Shown: positions 1-6,617 of the stretch, piece after piece | How the letters are laid out: the number at the start of each line of letters is the position of its first letter | Position numbering within the stretch: the first letter of the stretch is position 1 | NCBI GenBank assembly: GCA_002360295.1 | Contig: DEQI01000189.1 | Span: forward strand, 2,895 to 15,844 | Direction of reading: 5' to 3' | Origin: Planococcaceae bacterium UBA3370 | GTDB taxonomy: Bacteria; Bacillota; Bacilli; Bacillales_A; Planococcaceae | DNA: 12,950 nucleotides | Program-made: the position numbers and the translations under genes | Notes under the pieces: generated by a model | Told to the model about the DNA's origin: nothing | Seen by the model: the letters and a program-made list of their open reading frames with translations, nothing else | The model's database searches: none

Positions 1-13
1 TTTCTTATTTATT

Positions 14-42
14 TGAAACATTATCTGCTATTAGTTCGTATA
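14..42 (+). promoter_or_regulatory. Candidate sigma-W-type (ECF) promoter of ydbST
   Basis: TGAAAC at 14-19 and CGTATA at 37-42 are separated by 17 bases. The sigma-W consensus of B. subtilis is TGAAAC, about 16-17 bases, CGTA. Transcription would begin near 48, about 20 bases before the ydbS start and just before its ribosome binding site. The ydbST operon of B. subtilis is known to be sigma-W dependent, so motif and gene agree. Not proven from sequence alone. Confidence 0.65.
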
Positions 43-69
43 GTTAGTATAAAGAAGGGGTGTCATGGG

Positions 70-552
70 ATGACAGGGGAACCGAAGTATCAAATTCCGA
101 AAAAAGGTTTAACGGTTTGGCGAATATACGGTATTCTTGAAACGCTAGCAGTAGCAATTATAGCCGGTATAGTTAGTTATATAGTAACGCTAAAATTTGA
201 TTTTCCGATATTGACTTATTACATAGCTGCTATCGTTGTCGTTTTAACAGGTATCTTATTCATTTGGGTTTTTCCTAATATTAGATGGAAAATTTGGCGT
301 TATGAAGTACGGGATCAGGAGATAGAGATTCAAAGTGGATTATTTATTGTAACACGTACGCTTATTCCGATGGTTCGAGTTCAACATGTAGATACAGGGC
401 AAGGGCCCATTTTGAAAAAGTACGATTTATCAAATATCTCCATTTCTTCGGCTGCGACAACACATACAATTCCAATGCTTGTTACAAAAGAGGCGGATAG
501 ACTAAGAGCAAAAATTTCAGAGCTAGCTAGGGTGGCTGAAGATGATGTTTAA
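70..552 (+). CDS. ydbS: YdbS-like bacterial PH-domain membrane protein
   Basis: This 160-residue protein has two predicted membrane helices (about residues 18-40 and 46-68), followed by a bacterial pleckstrin-homology domain of the bPH_2/DUF304 type (about 75-150) that would face the cytoplasm. Length and layout match B. subtilis YdbS. The ATG at 70 is chosen because GAAGGGG at 54-60 stands nine bases before it; the frame stays open upstream to a TTG at 13, but that codon overlaps the candidate promoter and has no ribosome binding site. The stop overlaps the start of ydbT by 11 bases, so the two are surely co-translated. From the literature, YdbS and YdbT in B. subtilis contribute to resistance against antimicrobial compounds made by other bacilli; the biochemical activity is unknown. 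Confidence 0.88.
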   Translation: MTGEPKYQIPKKGLTVWRIYGILETLAVAIIAGIVSYIVTLKFDFPILTYYIAAIVVVLTGILFIWVFPNIRWKIWRYEVRDQEIEIQSGLFIVTRTLIPMVRVQHVDTGQGPILKKYDLSNISISSAATTHTIPMLVTKEADRLRAKISELARVAEDDV

Positions 553-2002
553 ATACAAGTTACATCCTATTTCAGCGGTTATCAATTTTGTCAAAGCGCT
601 AAAAGATTTAATGCTTCCAATGATTGCTTTGTTCGTAGCGAACGGCTTAAATTTTAATGTTACTATTCATGACAAAAATTTTATTAGTGATTTGATTCCA
701 TTATTTATTGTAACGTTTTTTGTTTTGTATTCATTATTTCATGGTTTTATCAAATGGTGGACGTTTCGCTATTGGTTTGAGGAGTATGAGTTACGCGTAG
801 AATATGGATTGTTTATAAAGAAGAAACGTTATATTCCGTACGATCGGATACAGAACTTAAACTACAAAGAGGGGGTTTTTCACCGTGGTTTAGGGCTTGT
901 GCAAGTGATGGTGGAAACAGCGGGGAATAAAACGGGGAAAGCGGAAGCGGAACTAACAGCTGTAACACGTGAAGCGGCGAATTTTATTGAAAGTGAAACG
1001 AGAAAAGCTAAATCGATAAAAGTGGGTGATGAGGAACATACTCCCCAAGTAAAAGAAGCTCGTATTATTCACAAAATGTCACATAAAGATTTAGTTATTT
1101 TGGCCACAACCTCAAATAGTATCGGCGTTGTGTTGGCGGGTGTCATTGCAATCATTTTGCAATTTGCTGAGTTTATTCCATATGAATGGATATATGAGGA
1201 AGTCGCTCATTTATTAAAATTTGGTCTGATTTTAATCGTAGCACTCGTATTATTTGCGCTTATTTTTGCGTGGATGTTTTCTGTGATGATTACTTTTATT
1301 AATTATTATCATTTTGTCGTGACGAAGGAAAATAATCGTTTAATGATAACACGTGGGTTATTAGAGAAAAAACGCATGACCATTCCATTAAATCGGGTAC
1401 AAGCAATCAAAATTATTGAAAATCCTTTTAGACAAATGTTTGGTTTAGCTTCGGTTGTTGTTGAAAGTGCGGGTGGAGGCTTTAGTGGAGAGAAGGATAG
1501 AAGAATTGTGTTATTTCCTCTCATTTCAAAAAAGAACATGATGGCTCCGTTACAGCAACTTTTTCCTCATTATGATTTCACAATGGATGAAACAATTCGC
1601 CCACCTAAAAAGGCGCAACCATTTTTTTATCGAATAGATGTTATTTGGATTATACCGATCGTTCTTATGCTAACGTATTTCTTTTTCCCATATGGCTTAT
1701 TATCTTTCCTCCTCATCATTCCTGTCATATGTTTAGGCATTTGGCGATATAAAACAGCACGCTTTAAAATCACAAATGAGCAGATGACGATTATGTATCG
1801 ATCTTTTAGTCGTATTACATTTTTTGTTCATAAGCAGCGTATTCAAGTTGCTCAACGAAGCCAATCATTTTTCCAAAAGAAAAAAGGGGTAGCGTCAGTA
1901 AAAGTAGTTGTTATGTCTGGTATGAGTGGAGCTGTTGCTAAAGCTTACAACATGAATGAAAAAGATATAGAAGGCGTCATGTCCTGGTATAAGCGAAAAT
2001 AA
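542..2002 (+). CDS. ydbT: YdbT-like protein with three bacterial PH domains
   Basis: This 486-residue membrane protein is built from three repeats of a hydrophobic segment followed by a bPH_2 domain. Membrane helices lie near residues 20-36, 50-70, 188-208, 226-256 and a pair in 364-400. The PH domains lie near 75-155, 257-340 and 403-480. Each has a related core (RIQNLN at 102-107, NRVQAI at 284-289, QRIQVA at 432-437), a sign of internal duplication. AGGGTGG at 529-535 inside the end of ydbS serves as ribosome binding site; ATG at 542 or 545 could be the start. It is the partner of YdbS and probably forms a membrane complex with it. Role inferred from B. subtilis: intrinsic resistance to envelope-active antimicrobials under sigma-W control. 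A hairpin follows the stop directly. Confidence 0.88.
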   Translation: MMFKYKLHPISAVINFVKALKDLMLPMIALFVANGLNFNVTIHDKNFISDLIPLFIVTFFVLYSLFHGFIKWWTFRYWFEEYELRVEYGLFIKKKRYIPYDRIQNLNYKEGVFHRGLGLVQVMVETAGNKTGKAEAELTAVTREAANFIESETRKAKSIKVGDEEHTPQVKEARIIHKMSHKDLVILATTSNSIGVVLAGVIAIILQFAEFIPYEWIYEEVAHLLKFGLILIVALVLFALIFAWMFSVMITFINYYHFVVTKENNRLMITRGLLEKKRMTIPLNRVQAIKIIENPFRQMFGLASVVVESAGGGFSGEKDRRIVLFPLISKKNMMAPLQQLFPHYDFTMDETIRPPKKAQPFFYRIDVIWIIPIVLMLTYFFFPYGLLSFLLIIPVICLGIWRYKTARFKITNEQMTIMYRSFSRITFFVHKQRIQVAQRSQSFFQKKKGVASVKVVVMSGMSGAVAKAYNMNEKDIEGVMSWYKRK

Positions 2003-2041
2003 AAAAGGGGGAAACTTAGGTCTAAAACAAGTTTCCCTTTT
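2003..2041. terminator. Bidirectional intrinsic terminator between ydbT and rhomboid gene
   Basis: The arms AAAAGGGGGAAACTT (2003-2017) and AAGTTTCCCTTTT (2029-2041) pair with two bulged G residues around an 11-base loop. Read on the plus strand the stem ends in TTTT; read on the minus strand it ends in a longer T run with TTTTTTATTTT. It lies between two convergent genes and can serve both, better on the minus strand. Confidence 0.8.
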
Positions 2042-2068
2042 GTTAAAATGATTATGTGCCGTTATGAG

Positions 2069-2677
2069 TTATCTTTTGTTACGCCAGCGTAGCATGTTCT
2101 TTGGTTTAAAGTAAATTAAACCGAGGACAAATCCTGCGAATAAGCCTCCTAAATGGCCCGGAATATTAATATTTGATTGTATAAAGGTCATAATGACGCT
2201 AATAACGATAATAGGAACAATAATTTGGCGTAACTGAGGCATTGTGTGACGTGTATAGTAAACAAGTGCACCGAATGCTCCGATGATACCGAAAATAGCG
2301 CCACTTGCCCCGACACTTGCATATAAGGCATCTTGTGTGGCGAATGTGGCTGCCGCTCCGAAAATACCTGCTACAAAGTAAATTGTTAAAAAGCGCATTT
2401 TTCCAGCAATTTTTTCGAGCTCAGGTCCGAATAAAAACAGTGAGAACATATTAAATAAAATATGCATAAAGCCAGCATGTAAAAACATGGATGTTAGGAC
2501 ACGCCACCATTCCCCAGCGGCGATTAAACCATTTATACTTGCGCCTGCATACAAAATTTCTGTGCCAATGCCAGGTATAAGTGTCATGATATACACAACA
2601 ATATTGACAGCAATAATAAGTGAAACAATCGGATACATTTTTATATACTGATTAAAACTTTCTCTACGTATAAACAT
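2069..2677 (-). CDS. ydcA: Rhomboid family intramembrane serine protease (YdcA-like)
   Basis: This 202-residue protein has about six membrane helices and the rhomboid core. It carries the HAGFMH motif with H67, H72 and N76, the catalytic serine S125 in GASGAIFG (123-130) and the catalytic histidine H175 in GHLGG. It should therefore be an active protease that cleaves within or near membrane segments; the substrate cannot be told from sequence. The WWRVLTSMFLH segment (57-67) is typical of the first loop. There is no added cytoplasmic or TPR domain, which separates it from the larger YqgP/GluP type. The ribosome binding site GAGGTGGT lies at 2681-2688, three bases from the ATG core spacing region. 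It is the only gene on the minus strand and is divergent from acpS, as in B. subtilis. Confidence 0.9.
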   Translation of the reverse strand: MFIRRESFNQYIKMYPIVSLIIAVNIVVYIMTLIPGIGTEILYAGASINGLIAAGEWWRVLTSMFLHAGFMHILFNMFSLFLFGPELEKIAGKMRFLTIYFVAGIFGAAATFATQDALYASVGASGAIFGIIGAFGALVYYTRHTMPQLRQIIVPIIVISVIMTFIQSNINIPGHLGGLFAGFVLGLIYFKPKNMLRWRNKR

Positions 2678-2700
2678 TTTACCACCTCAATTTATCCTAT

Positions 2701-2729
2701 ATTATACATGGATTCCTATGGAGAATGAA
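2701..2729 (-). promoter_or_regulatory. Candidate promoter of the rhomboid gene
   Basis: On the minus strand a perfect TATAAT (complement of 2701-2706) lies 17 bases after a weak TTCATT (complement of 2724-2729). Transcription would start near 2694, shortly before the ribosome binding site at 2681-2688. The -35 overlaps the region just before the acpS ribosome binding site on the other strand. Confidence 0.45.
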
Positions 2730-2744
2730 AGGAGGAGCCCCTCT

Positions 2745-3098
2745 ATGATAAAAGGTATTGGCTTAGATATTGTCGAACTTTCGAGGATAGAAAAAGCAAT
2801 GCTCCGATCTGAAAAATTTGCACTGCGCATATTAACTTCTCGTGAGCATACACTTTTCCAAACGTTATCTTCAACAAGGCAGGTGGAGTTTTTAGCAGGA
2901 CGTTTTGCTGCAAAAGAGGCGTTTGCTAAGGCGAACGGCACCGGCATTGGTAAAGGATGTGAGTTACAGCAAATTGAAATATTAAAAAACGAGGTAGGTG
3001 CACCAGAGCTTTATTTCGACAGTGAACGTGTGAATGGCTTTATTAGCATTACGCATACAAAAACAGTTGCTGCTGCACAAGTTGTATTAATGAGATAA
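2745..3098 (+). CDS. acpS: Holo-[acyl-carrier-protein] synthase
   Basis: AcpS moves the 4'-phosphopantetheine group from coenzyme A to a serine of acyl carrier protein, making active ACP for fatty acid and phospholipid synthesis in the cytoplasm. The 117-residue length fits the small trimeric AcpS family (about 120). Signature elements are present: GIGLDIVELSRIE at the N-terminus with the magnesium ligand D8, and RFAAKEAFAKANGTG (53-67) with E58 and K62. The ATG at 2745 is chosen because AAAGGAGG at 2728-2735 stands nine bases ahead and the protein then begins like its homologues; an upstream in-frame ATG at 2718 lacks a ribosome binding site. The gene is divergent from the rhomboid gene and 63 bases ahead of ydcC. 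Confidence 0.95.
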   Translation: MIKGIGLDIVELSRIEKAMLRSEKFALRILTSREHTLFQTLSSTRQVEFLAGRFAAKEAFAKANGTGIGKGCELQQIEILKNEVGAPELYFDSERVNGFISITHTKTVAAAQVVLMR

Positions 3099-3099
3099 G

Positions 3100-3128
3100 A
3101 CATATTTTGACGAGTTCGTCCATATGAT
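3100..3128 (+). promoter_or_regulatory. Candidate sigma-E-type sporulation promoter of ydcC
   Basis: ACATATT at 3100-3106 and CATATGAT at 3121-3128 are 14 bases apart. This resembles the mother-cell sigma-E consensus (KMATATT, 14-15 bases, CATACAHT), matching six of eight bases in the -10. The spacer contains the exact palindrome GACGA-GT-TCGTC (3109-3120). A competing reading is a housekeeping -35 TTGACG at 3107-3112, but it has no good -10 at 17 bases. Confidence 0.5.
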
Positions 3129-3161
3129 AAAGTACTAGAGCGAAAGTGGAGAAAGGATGGA

Positions 3162-4169
3162 ATGTTGCACTACCGAAAGCTCATTTTTATCTTTGTTTGT
3201 TGTGTATTTGTGTTGACAGCATGTGGTAAGGCATCGCAAGAAGAAGTGGTAGAGAAAATTGGTGAAAAATGGGGCGATGCTAAAGGATATGAATTAAGTG
3301 CCTCGATGGAAATTAAAACAGGAACTGAGCCTCGCAAATATGACGTAAATGTTTGGCATACGAAACCAGACTTTTATCGCGTAGAAGTGACGGCGCAAAA
3401 TGAGAAAGTGACACAAATGATTGTGCGTAACGAAGAAGGCGTATTTGTTGTTACACCGTCATTATCCAAAACTTATAAATTCCAAAGCGATTGGCCGAAA
3501 CAAAATAGCCAAGCCTATTTAATTGGTACACTAGGGGAAGATATACTGGCGGATAAAAAGCTTCAAATGGAAGATGGGGAAGATTCGTACGTGTTTAACG
3601 CCGCTACACGTAACGGTGATAAAACAGGAATGCCATCACAAGTAATTACTGTCGATAAAAAAACGTTATTACCACAGCAAGTAGCTATCTTTAATGCAGC
3701 TGGAGAAGAACAAATTTCCATAACGTTTAATGAAGTAAAGCTGGGTATTACACATAAAGCAGAAGAGTATGCAGTGGAAAAATTTTTAGAAAATGAAGAA
3801 AAAGAAACGGCAAGTGCCGATATAGAAAACAAAGAGTTCCAAACACATTATCCTATTATACACTGGGATCATACAAAGCTTGTTGAAGAGCAAGCTATAC
3901 AAGATCAAGGGATGGATAGAGTAATTTTAACGTATGAAGGTGAAAAGGCATTTACTTTAATGCAACAGCCTGCTGTCAAAGAAAATACAAAATTGCCTGT
4001 ATTTGCGCCAGGTGACCCAGCCGATCTAGGATTTGCGATTGGAGCCATTACAGAGCATTCAGTCAGCTGGGAAAAAGATGGTATATCATTCTTTATTGCA
4101 TCCACTAAATTGACGCGTGAGGAAATGATTGAAGTTGCTGCTTCAGTAACGGCGGGAAGCATGAAATAA
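3162..4169 (+). CDS. ydcC: Lipoprotein with LolA-like fold, YdcC family
   Basis: This 335-residue protein starts with a lipoprotein signal peptide: charged MLHYRK, a hydrophobic stretch, and the lipobox LTAC with lipidated C21. It would therefore be anchored on the outer face of the membrane. Residues about 30-220 look like the LolA/LppX-type fold of the 'outer membrane lipoprotein-sorting' family (for example VWHTKPDFYRVEV and the LPQQVAIFNAAGEE region). The last hundred residues form a second domain, possibly of the DUF4367 type. Length and position match B. subtilis YdcC, annotated as a sporulation-associated protein of unknown mechanism. In a cell without an outer membrane, lipid or lipoprotein binding is only an inference. 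AAAGGATGG at 3152-3160 precedes the ATG closely; a TTG at 3165 is an alternative start. Confidence 0.85.
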   Translation: MLHYRKLIFIFVCCVFVLTACGKASQEEVVEKIGEKWGDAKGYELSASMEIKTGTEPRKYDVNVWHTKPDFYRVEVTAQNEKVTQMIVRNEEGVFVVTPSLSKTYKFQSDWPKQNSQAYLIGTLGEDILADKKLQMEDGEDSYVFNAATRNGDKTGMPSQVITVDKKTLLPQQVAIFNAAGEEQISITFNEVKLGITHKAEEYAVEKFLENEEKETASADIENKEFQTHYPIIHWDHTKLVEEQAIQDQGMDRVILTYEGEKAFTLMQQPAVKENTKLPVFAPGDPADLGFAIGAITEHSVSWEKDGISFFIASTKLTREEMIEVAASVTAGSMK

Positions 4170-4181
4170 AGCTTGCTTTAT
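4166..4181 (+). repeat. Short perfect hairpin overlapping the ydcC stop
   Basis: ATAAAGC (4166-4172) and GCTTTAT (4175-4181) form a perfect seven-base inverted repeat that includes the ydcC stop codon. A run of five T bases comes only eleven bases later (4193-4197), so it is at best a weak terminator. Confidence 0.4.
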
Positions 4182-4221
4182 GTCCGGCCCATTTTTAGTT
4201 AATTAGATCAGATTAGGTTTT

Positions 4222-4291
4222 TATGAGTAGTCGCTTTCAGGGATATACTTGTGCGTATTTCTAGTATAGATTTTGGAAATGACTACTCATA
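4222..4291. repeat. 70-nt interrupted hairpin with perfect 11-base ends
   Basis: TATGAGTAGTC (4222-4232) is exactly repeated in reverse complement as GACTACTCATA (4281-4291). Inside it TTTC (4235-4238) can pair with GAAA (4276-4279), and TATACT (4244-4249) pairs with AGTATA (4263-4268) around a 13-base loop. The whole could fold as one stem with internal loops. No T tract follows, so it does not look like a plain terminator. It lies between ydcC and alr. It may be a structured leader, an intergenic repeat element or a regulator binding region. Confidence 0.6.
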
Positions 4292-4386
4292 CATATAAAA
4301 TTATATAGATTAAATGTTGACACAAAAAAATATTCTAAAAAAATTGCAAAAAAAGTTTATAAAACAACAAAAGAGGGTAATAACAA

Positions 4387-5505
4387 ATGGAAAATATTCA
4401 ATATTTTCGTCCAACAAAGGCTGTTATTGATCTACAAGCTATTCGCCATAATGTTACGCAGTTAAAAAAAATGCTACAACCAAATGTACAAATAATTGCT
4501 GTTGTAAAAGCCAATGCATATGGTCACGGAGATGTTGAAGTTGCTCGTGCAGCAATTGAAGCGGGTGCTACGATTTTAGCGGTAGCCACTCCTGATGAAG
4601 CCGTACACATGCGTCAAAATTTTCCGCAAATAAGTATTCTAGTTTTAGGTGCAACACCAGTTTCTTTTGTTCAATATGCCGCCGCAAATGATATTATGTT
4701 AGCTGTTTTTTCACAAGAATGGGTAGTGCAAGCCGCAAAGCAACCTATAGAACGTTCTTTGAAATTACATATTAAAGTCGATACAGGTATGGGGAGAATT
4801 GGCGTAACATCAACACAAGAACTTTTACAATTATACAATGCTATTACGGCTAGTCCTTATATGATTGTAGATGGTATTTTTTCTCATTTTGCAACTGCGG
4901 ATGAAGAAAATAGAGAGTATTTTGACCAACAAGTCGAAAAATTTAATGAGTTTTTGCTGCATCTGCCCGAAAAACCTCGTCTTGTACATGCAGCAAATAC
5001 GGCAACAGCACTCATTAAAAATACGTCACTACAATATGATGCAGTTCGTTATGGTATTGCTATGTATGGTTTAGCACCATCTTCTTATGTTGACTTAATC
5101 AAACCGTTTCCGCTACGCCCGGCCTTTACTCTTGAAACAGAGCTTGTTTTTGTAAAAAAAATGAAGGCAGGTCAATCAATTGGATATGGCGCATCCTATA
5201 CAGTAGATAAGGATTGCTATGTTGGAACGCTACCAATTGGTTATGCTGATGGCATGATTCGAAAATTAAGTGGACAAAATGTACTGATAGATGGTCAATA
5301 TGCACCGATTATTGGTCGGATTTGTATGGATCAATGTATGATTTTACTTCCAGCTGCATATAATATCGGAGAGAAAGTTACGTTAATAGGTACACAACAA
5401 GATGTGACGATCTCTATTGATGATTGGGCAGCCAAACTAGAAACAATTAATTATGAAGTACCATGTATTATAACAAACCGAGTGCCAAGAATATACAGTA
5501 ACTAA
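4387..5505 (+). CDS. alr: Alanine racemase
   Basis: Alr interconverts L- and D-alanine with pyridoxal 5'-phosphate, supplying D-alanine for peptidoglycan and teichoic acid modification. The 372-residue protein has the fold type III barrel followed by the C-terminal beta domain. K41 in VVKANAYGHG binds the cofactor, and Y267 in SIGYGASY is the second catalytic base of the partner subunit. H167 (FSH), R221 (AVRYGIAMYG) and M314-D315 (RICMDQ) match active-site positions of the Geobacillus enzyme with an offset of two. GAGGG at 4373-4377 lies nine bases before the ATG. The preceding 217-base gap holds the hairpin at 4222-4291 and an A-rich stretch, but no convincing housekeeping promoter. Spore formers often have a second alanine racemase; this copy has the vegetative chromosomal context. 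Confidence 0.97.
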   Translation: MENIQYFRPTKAVIDLQAIRHNVTQLKKMLQPNVQIIAVVKANAYGHGDVEVARAAIEAGATILAVATPDEAVHMRQNFPQISILVLGATPVSFVQYAAANDIMLAVFSQEWVVQAAKQPIERSLKLHIKVDTGMGRIGVTSTQELLQLYNAITASPYMIVDGIFSHFATADEENREYFDQQVEKFNEFLLHLPEKPRLVHAANTATALIKNTSLQYDAVRYGIAMYGLAPSSYVDLIKPFPLRPAFTLETELVFVKKMKAGQSIGYGASYTVDKDCYVGTLPIGYADGMIRKLSGQNVLIDGQYAPIIGRICMDQCMILLPAAYNIGEKVTLIGTQQDVTISIDDWAAKLETINYEVPCIITNRVPRIYSN

Positions 5506-5531
5506 AAAATAGTACTTTCGACAAAAACCAT

Positions 5532-5575
5532 AAAAAAAACAAGATTTGTCAATTCTTTTGATATCTTGTCTTTTC
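5532..5575 (+). terminator. Probable intrinsic terminator after alr
   Basis: ACAAGAT (5539-5545) pairs with ATCTTGT (5563-5569). An inner TCAA/TTGA pair (5549-5552, 5558-5561) extends the stem, and a run of A bases before it can pair with CTTTT after it (5570-5574). The T tract is short, so termination may be partial. Confidence 0.55.
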
Positions 5576-5599
5576 ATTGCATATATACAATGTTAAAAT
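5571..5599 (+). promoter_or_regulatory. Candidate extended -10 promoter of mazEF
   Basis: TGTTAAAAT at 5591-5599 is an extended -10 (TG, one base, TAAAAT). TTTTCA at 5571-5576 is 17 bases upstream and matches four of six bases of the -35. Transcription would start near 5606. The -35 overlaps the T tract of the alr terminator. Confidence 0.55.
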
Positions 5600-5618
5600 G
5601 AGTTTATGAAAAGTAGAG

Positions 5619-5636
5619 GCTTTGCGGGCTTTGCGG
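5619..5636 (+). repeat. Tandem 9-base repeat in the mazE leader
   Basis: GCTTTGCGG occurs twice head to tail (5619-5627 and 5628-5636), between the predicted transcription start near 5606 and the mazE ribosome binding site at 5644-5650. It is more GC-rich than its surroundings. It could be an operator or a small duplication. Confidence 0.55.
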
Positions 5637-5656
5637 TTTTTGTGGAGGTGCTTGTT

Positions 5657-5932
5657 GTGTACGCGAAAAAGATGAATGAAGTAGTAAGTTATTCAAATGA
5701 ATTATTATTCGAATTTCAGCAAACTTTTGCTAATAGAAATTTTCGTGATGGCGAAATGTCGTATGTTACAAAACGTAATATATTGAAACATACACAACCA
5801 AATCAAATACGGGAAGCTTTAATGAAAGGCTATGTGGAGATGTCGCACATAAATCTGACTATTTGCAGTGAATGCCTGCATGCAGAGTATGAAGCGGAGC
5901 ATATGGTGGAGCGTCTCGTTAGCGGGGGATGA
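5657..5932 (+). CDS. ndoAI: Divergent MazE/EndoAI-type antitoxin
   Basis: This 91-residue protein lies directly before the MazF toxin and ends in ERLVSGG, the same ending as B. subtilis EndoAI (93 residues). The middle part GYVEMSHINLTICSE (about 57-71) also resembles the toxin-binding segment of that family. The antitoxin would block the ribonuclease active site. The N-terminal half, where EndoAI has its ribbon-helix-helix dimer domain, is hard to recognise here (KKMNEVVSYSNELLFEFQQ), so DNA binding cannot be assumed. The start is GTG at 5657, chosen because GGAGGTG at 5644-5650 is six bases ahead; an ATG at 5606 in frame has no ribosome binding site and coincides with the predicted transcription start, and ATG 5672 is a weaker choice. 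The gap to mazF is six bases. Confidence 0.85.
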   Translation: MYAKKMNEVVSYSNELLFEFQQTFANRNFRDGEMSYVTKRNILKHTQPNQIREALMKGYVEMSHINLTICSECLHAEYEAEHMVERLVSGG

Positions 5933-5938
5933 CACAAT

Positions 5939-6289
5939 TTGATTGTAAAGCGTGGAGACGTTTTTTTTGCGGATTTATCACCTGTAGTTGGTTCGGAACA
6001 AGGTGGTACAAGACCTGTATTAATTATTCAAAATGATATTGGAAATAGATTTAGCCCAACTGTCATTATTGCAGCTATTACAGCGCAAATTCAAAAAGCA
6101 AAATTACCTACTCATGTTGAAATAAATGCGAAGAAATACGGATTTGAACGTGATTCAGTAATTTTGCTTGAGCAATTGCGTACGATTGATAAATCGCGAT
6201 TGACTGATCGAATAACTCAACTCGATGATCAACTCATGGAAAAAGTAGATATGGCATTAGGAATTAGTTTAGGCCTCGTAAGTTTTTAA
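5939..6289 (+). CDS. ndoA: MazF/EndoA endoribonuclease toxin
   Basis: This 116-residue protein is nearly the same as B. subtilis MazF (EndoA, YdcE) along its whole length, including [17 protein letters not shown] and [11 protein letters not shown]. MazF is a single-strand-specific ribonuclease; the B. subtilis enzyme cuts mRNA at UACAU. The catalytic residues R25 and T48 are both present, so the toxin should be active. The start is TTG at 5939, supported by alignment of the first residues and by GGGGG at 5924-5928, ten bases ahead inside the end of the antitoxin gene. The rare start and coupling to mazE would keep toxin output below antitoxin output. A UACAU site covers the last base of the stop codon region and the next bases (6290-6294). 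A strong terminator follows. Confidence 0.96.
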   Translation: MIVKRGDVFFADLSPVVGSEQGGTRPVLIIQNDIGNRFSPTVIIAAITAQIQKAKLPTHVEINAKKYGFERDSVILLEQLRTIDKSRLTDRITQLDDQLMEKVDMALGISLGLVSF

Positions 6290-6301
6290 TACATAAAAGT
6301 T

Positions 6302-6337
6302 AAGCACTAAAACAGTATTGTTTTAGTGCTTTTTTTA
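6302..6337 (+). terminator. Strong intrinsic terminator after mazF
   Basis: AGCACTAAAACA (6303-6314) and TGTTTTAGTGCT (6319-6330) form a perfect 12-base stem with a four-base loop, followed by seven T bases (6331-6337). It closes the mazEF unit and separates it from the rsb genes. Confidence 0.93.
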
Positions 6338-6617
6338 TTTCTTAGGTAAAAGTGCGTATGCTTTTCTATGATCAAAAAGTAAATGTAATCATTTCGTAAA
6401 AAATATTCCCTAAATTGACAATTTATAGTATTGTAATAGGTATTATTAAATAAAATATTCGAAATATTGATTATTAATTGTAGAACCGCTTAATTTTATG
6501 TCTGCAAATAGCTTGTCAATGTAATCCAGTGAAAAATGTATAAATGGCGAGAAAAAATAAAACGTTTAAACAAGTGCATATTTAAATCTCTGGAGAGAAT
6601 TGAGGTATGAGGCAAAT
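6338..6617 (+). promoter_or_regulatory. AT-rich gap before rsbT with candidate promoters
   Basis: No gene is visible between the mazF terminator and rsbT. TTGACA at 6415-6420 is an exact -35 and lies inside the palindrome TAAATT-GAC-AATTTA (6411-6425), but no good -10 stands at 17 bases (TATTAT at 6441-6446 is 20 bases away). A second choice is TTGATT at 6467-6472 with TAATTT at 6491-6496. A third is TTGTCA at 6513-6518 with TATAAA at 6539-6544. No sigma-B-type promoter was found here. Some vegetative promoter must lie in this gap because the terminator cuts off read-through from mazF. Confidence 0.4.

Noticed and set aside
4317..4322. Exact TTGACA upstream of alr
   Set aside because: No acceptable -10 at 16-18 bases; TATTCT is too near (8 bases) and TATAAA too far (35 bases). 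It may still be part of the real promoter but cannot be supported.
4355..4380. Sigma-B-like motif GTTTAT, 14 bases, GGGTAA before alr
   Set aside because: The GGGTAA overlaps the alr ribosome binding site, so transcription would start at or after the start codon. Likely chance.
5606..5656. Longer mazE start at ATG 5606
   Set aside because: No ribosome binding site, it falls at the predicted transcription start, and the extra residues are coded by the tandem repeat; GTG 5657 has a strong site and gives the family length.
6358..6399. 13-codon reading frame after the mazF terminator
   Set aside because: Too short, no good ribosome binding site, right after a terminator.
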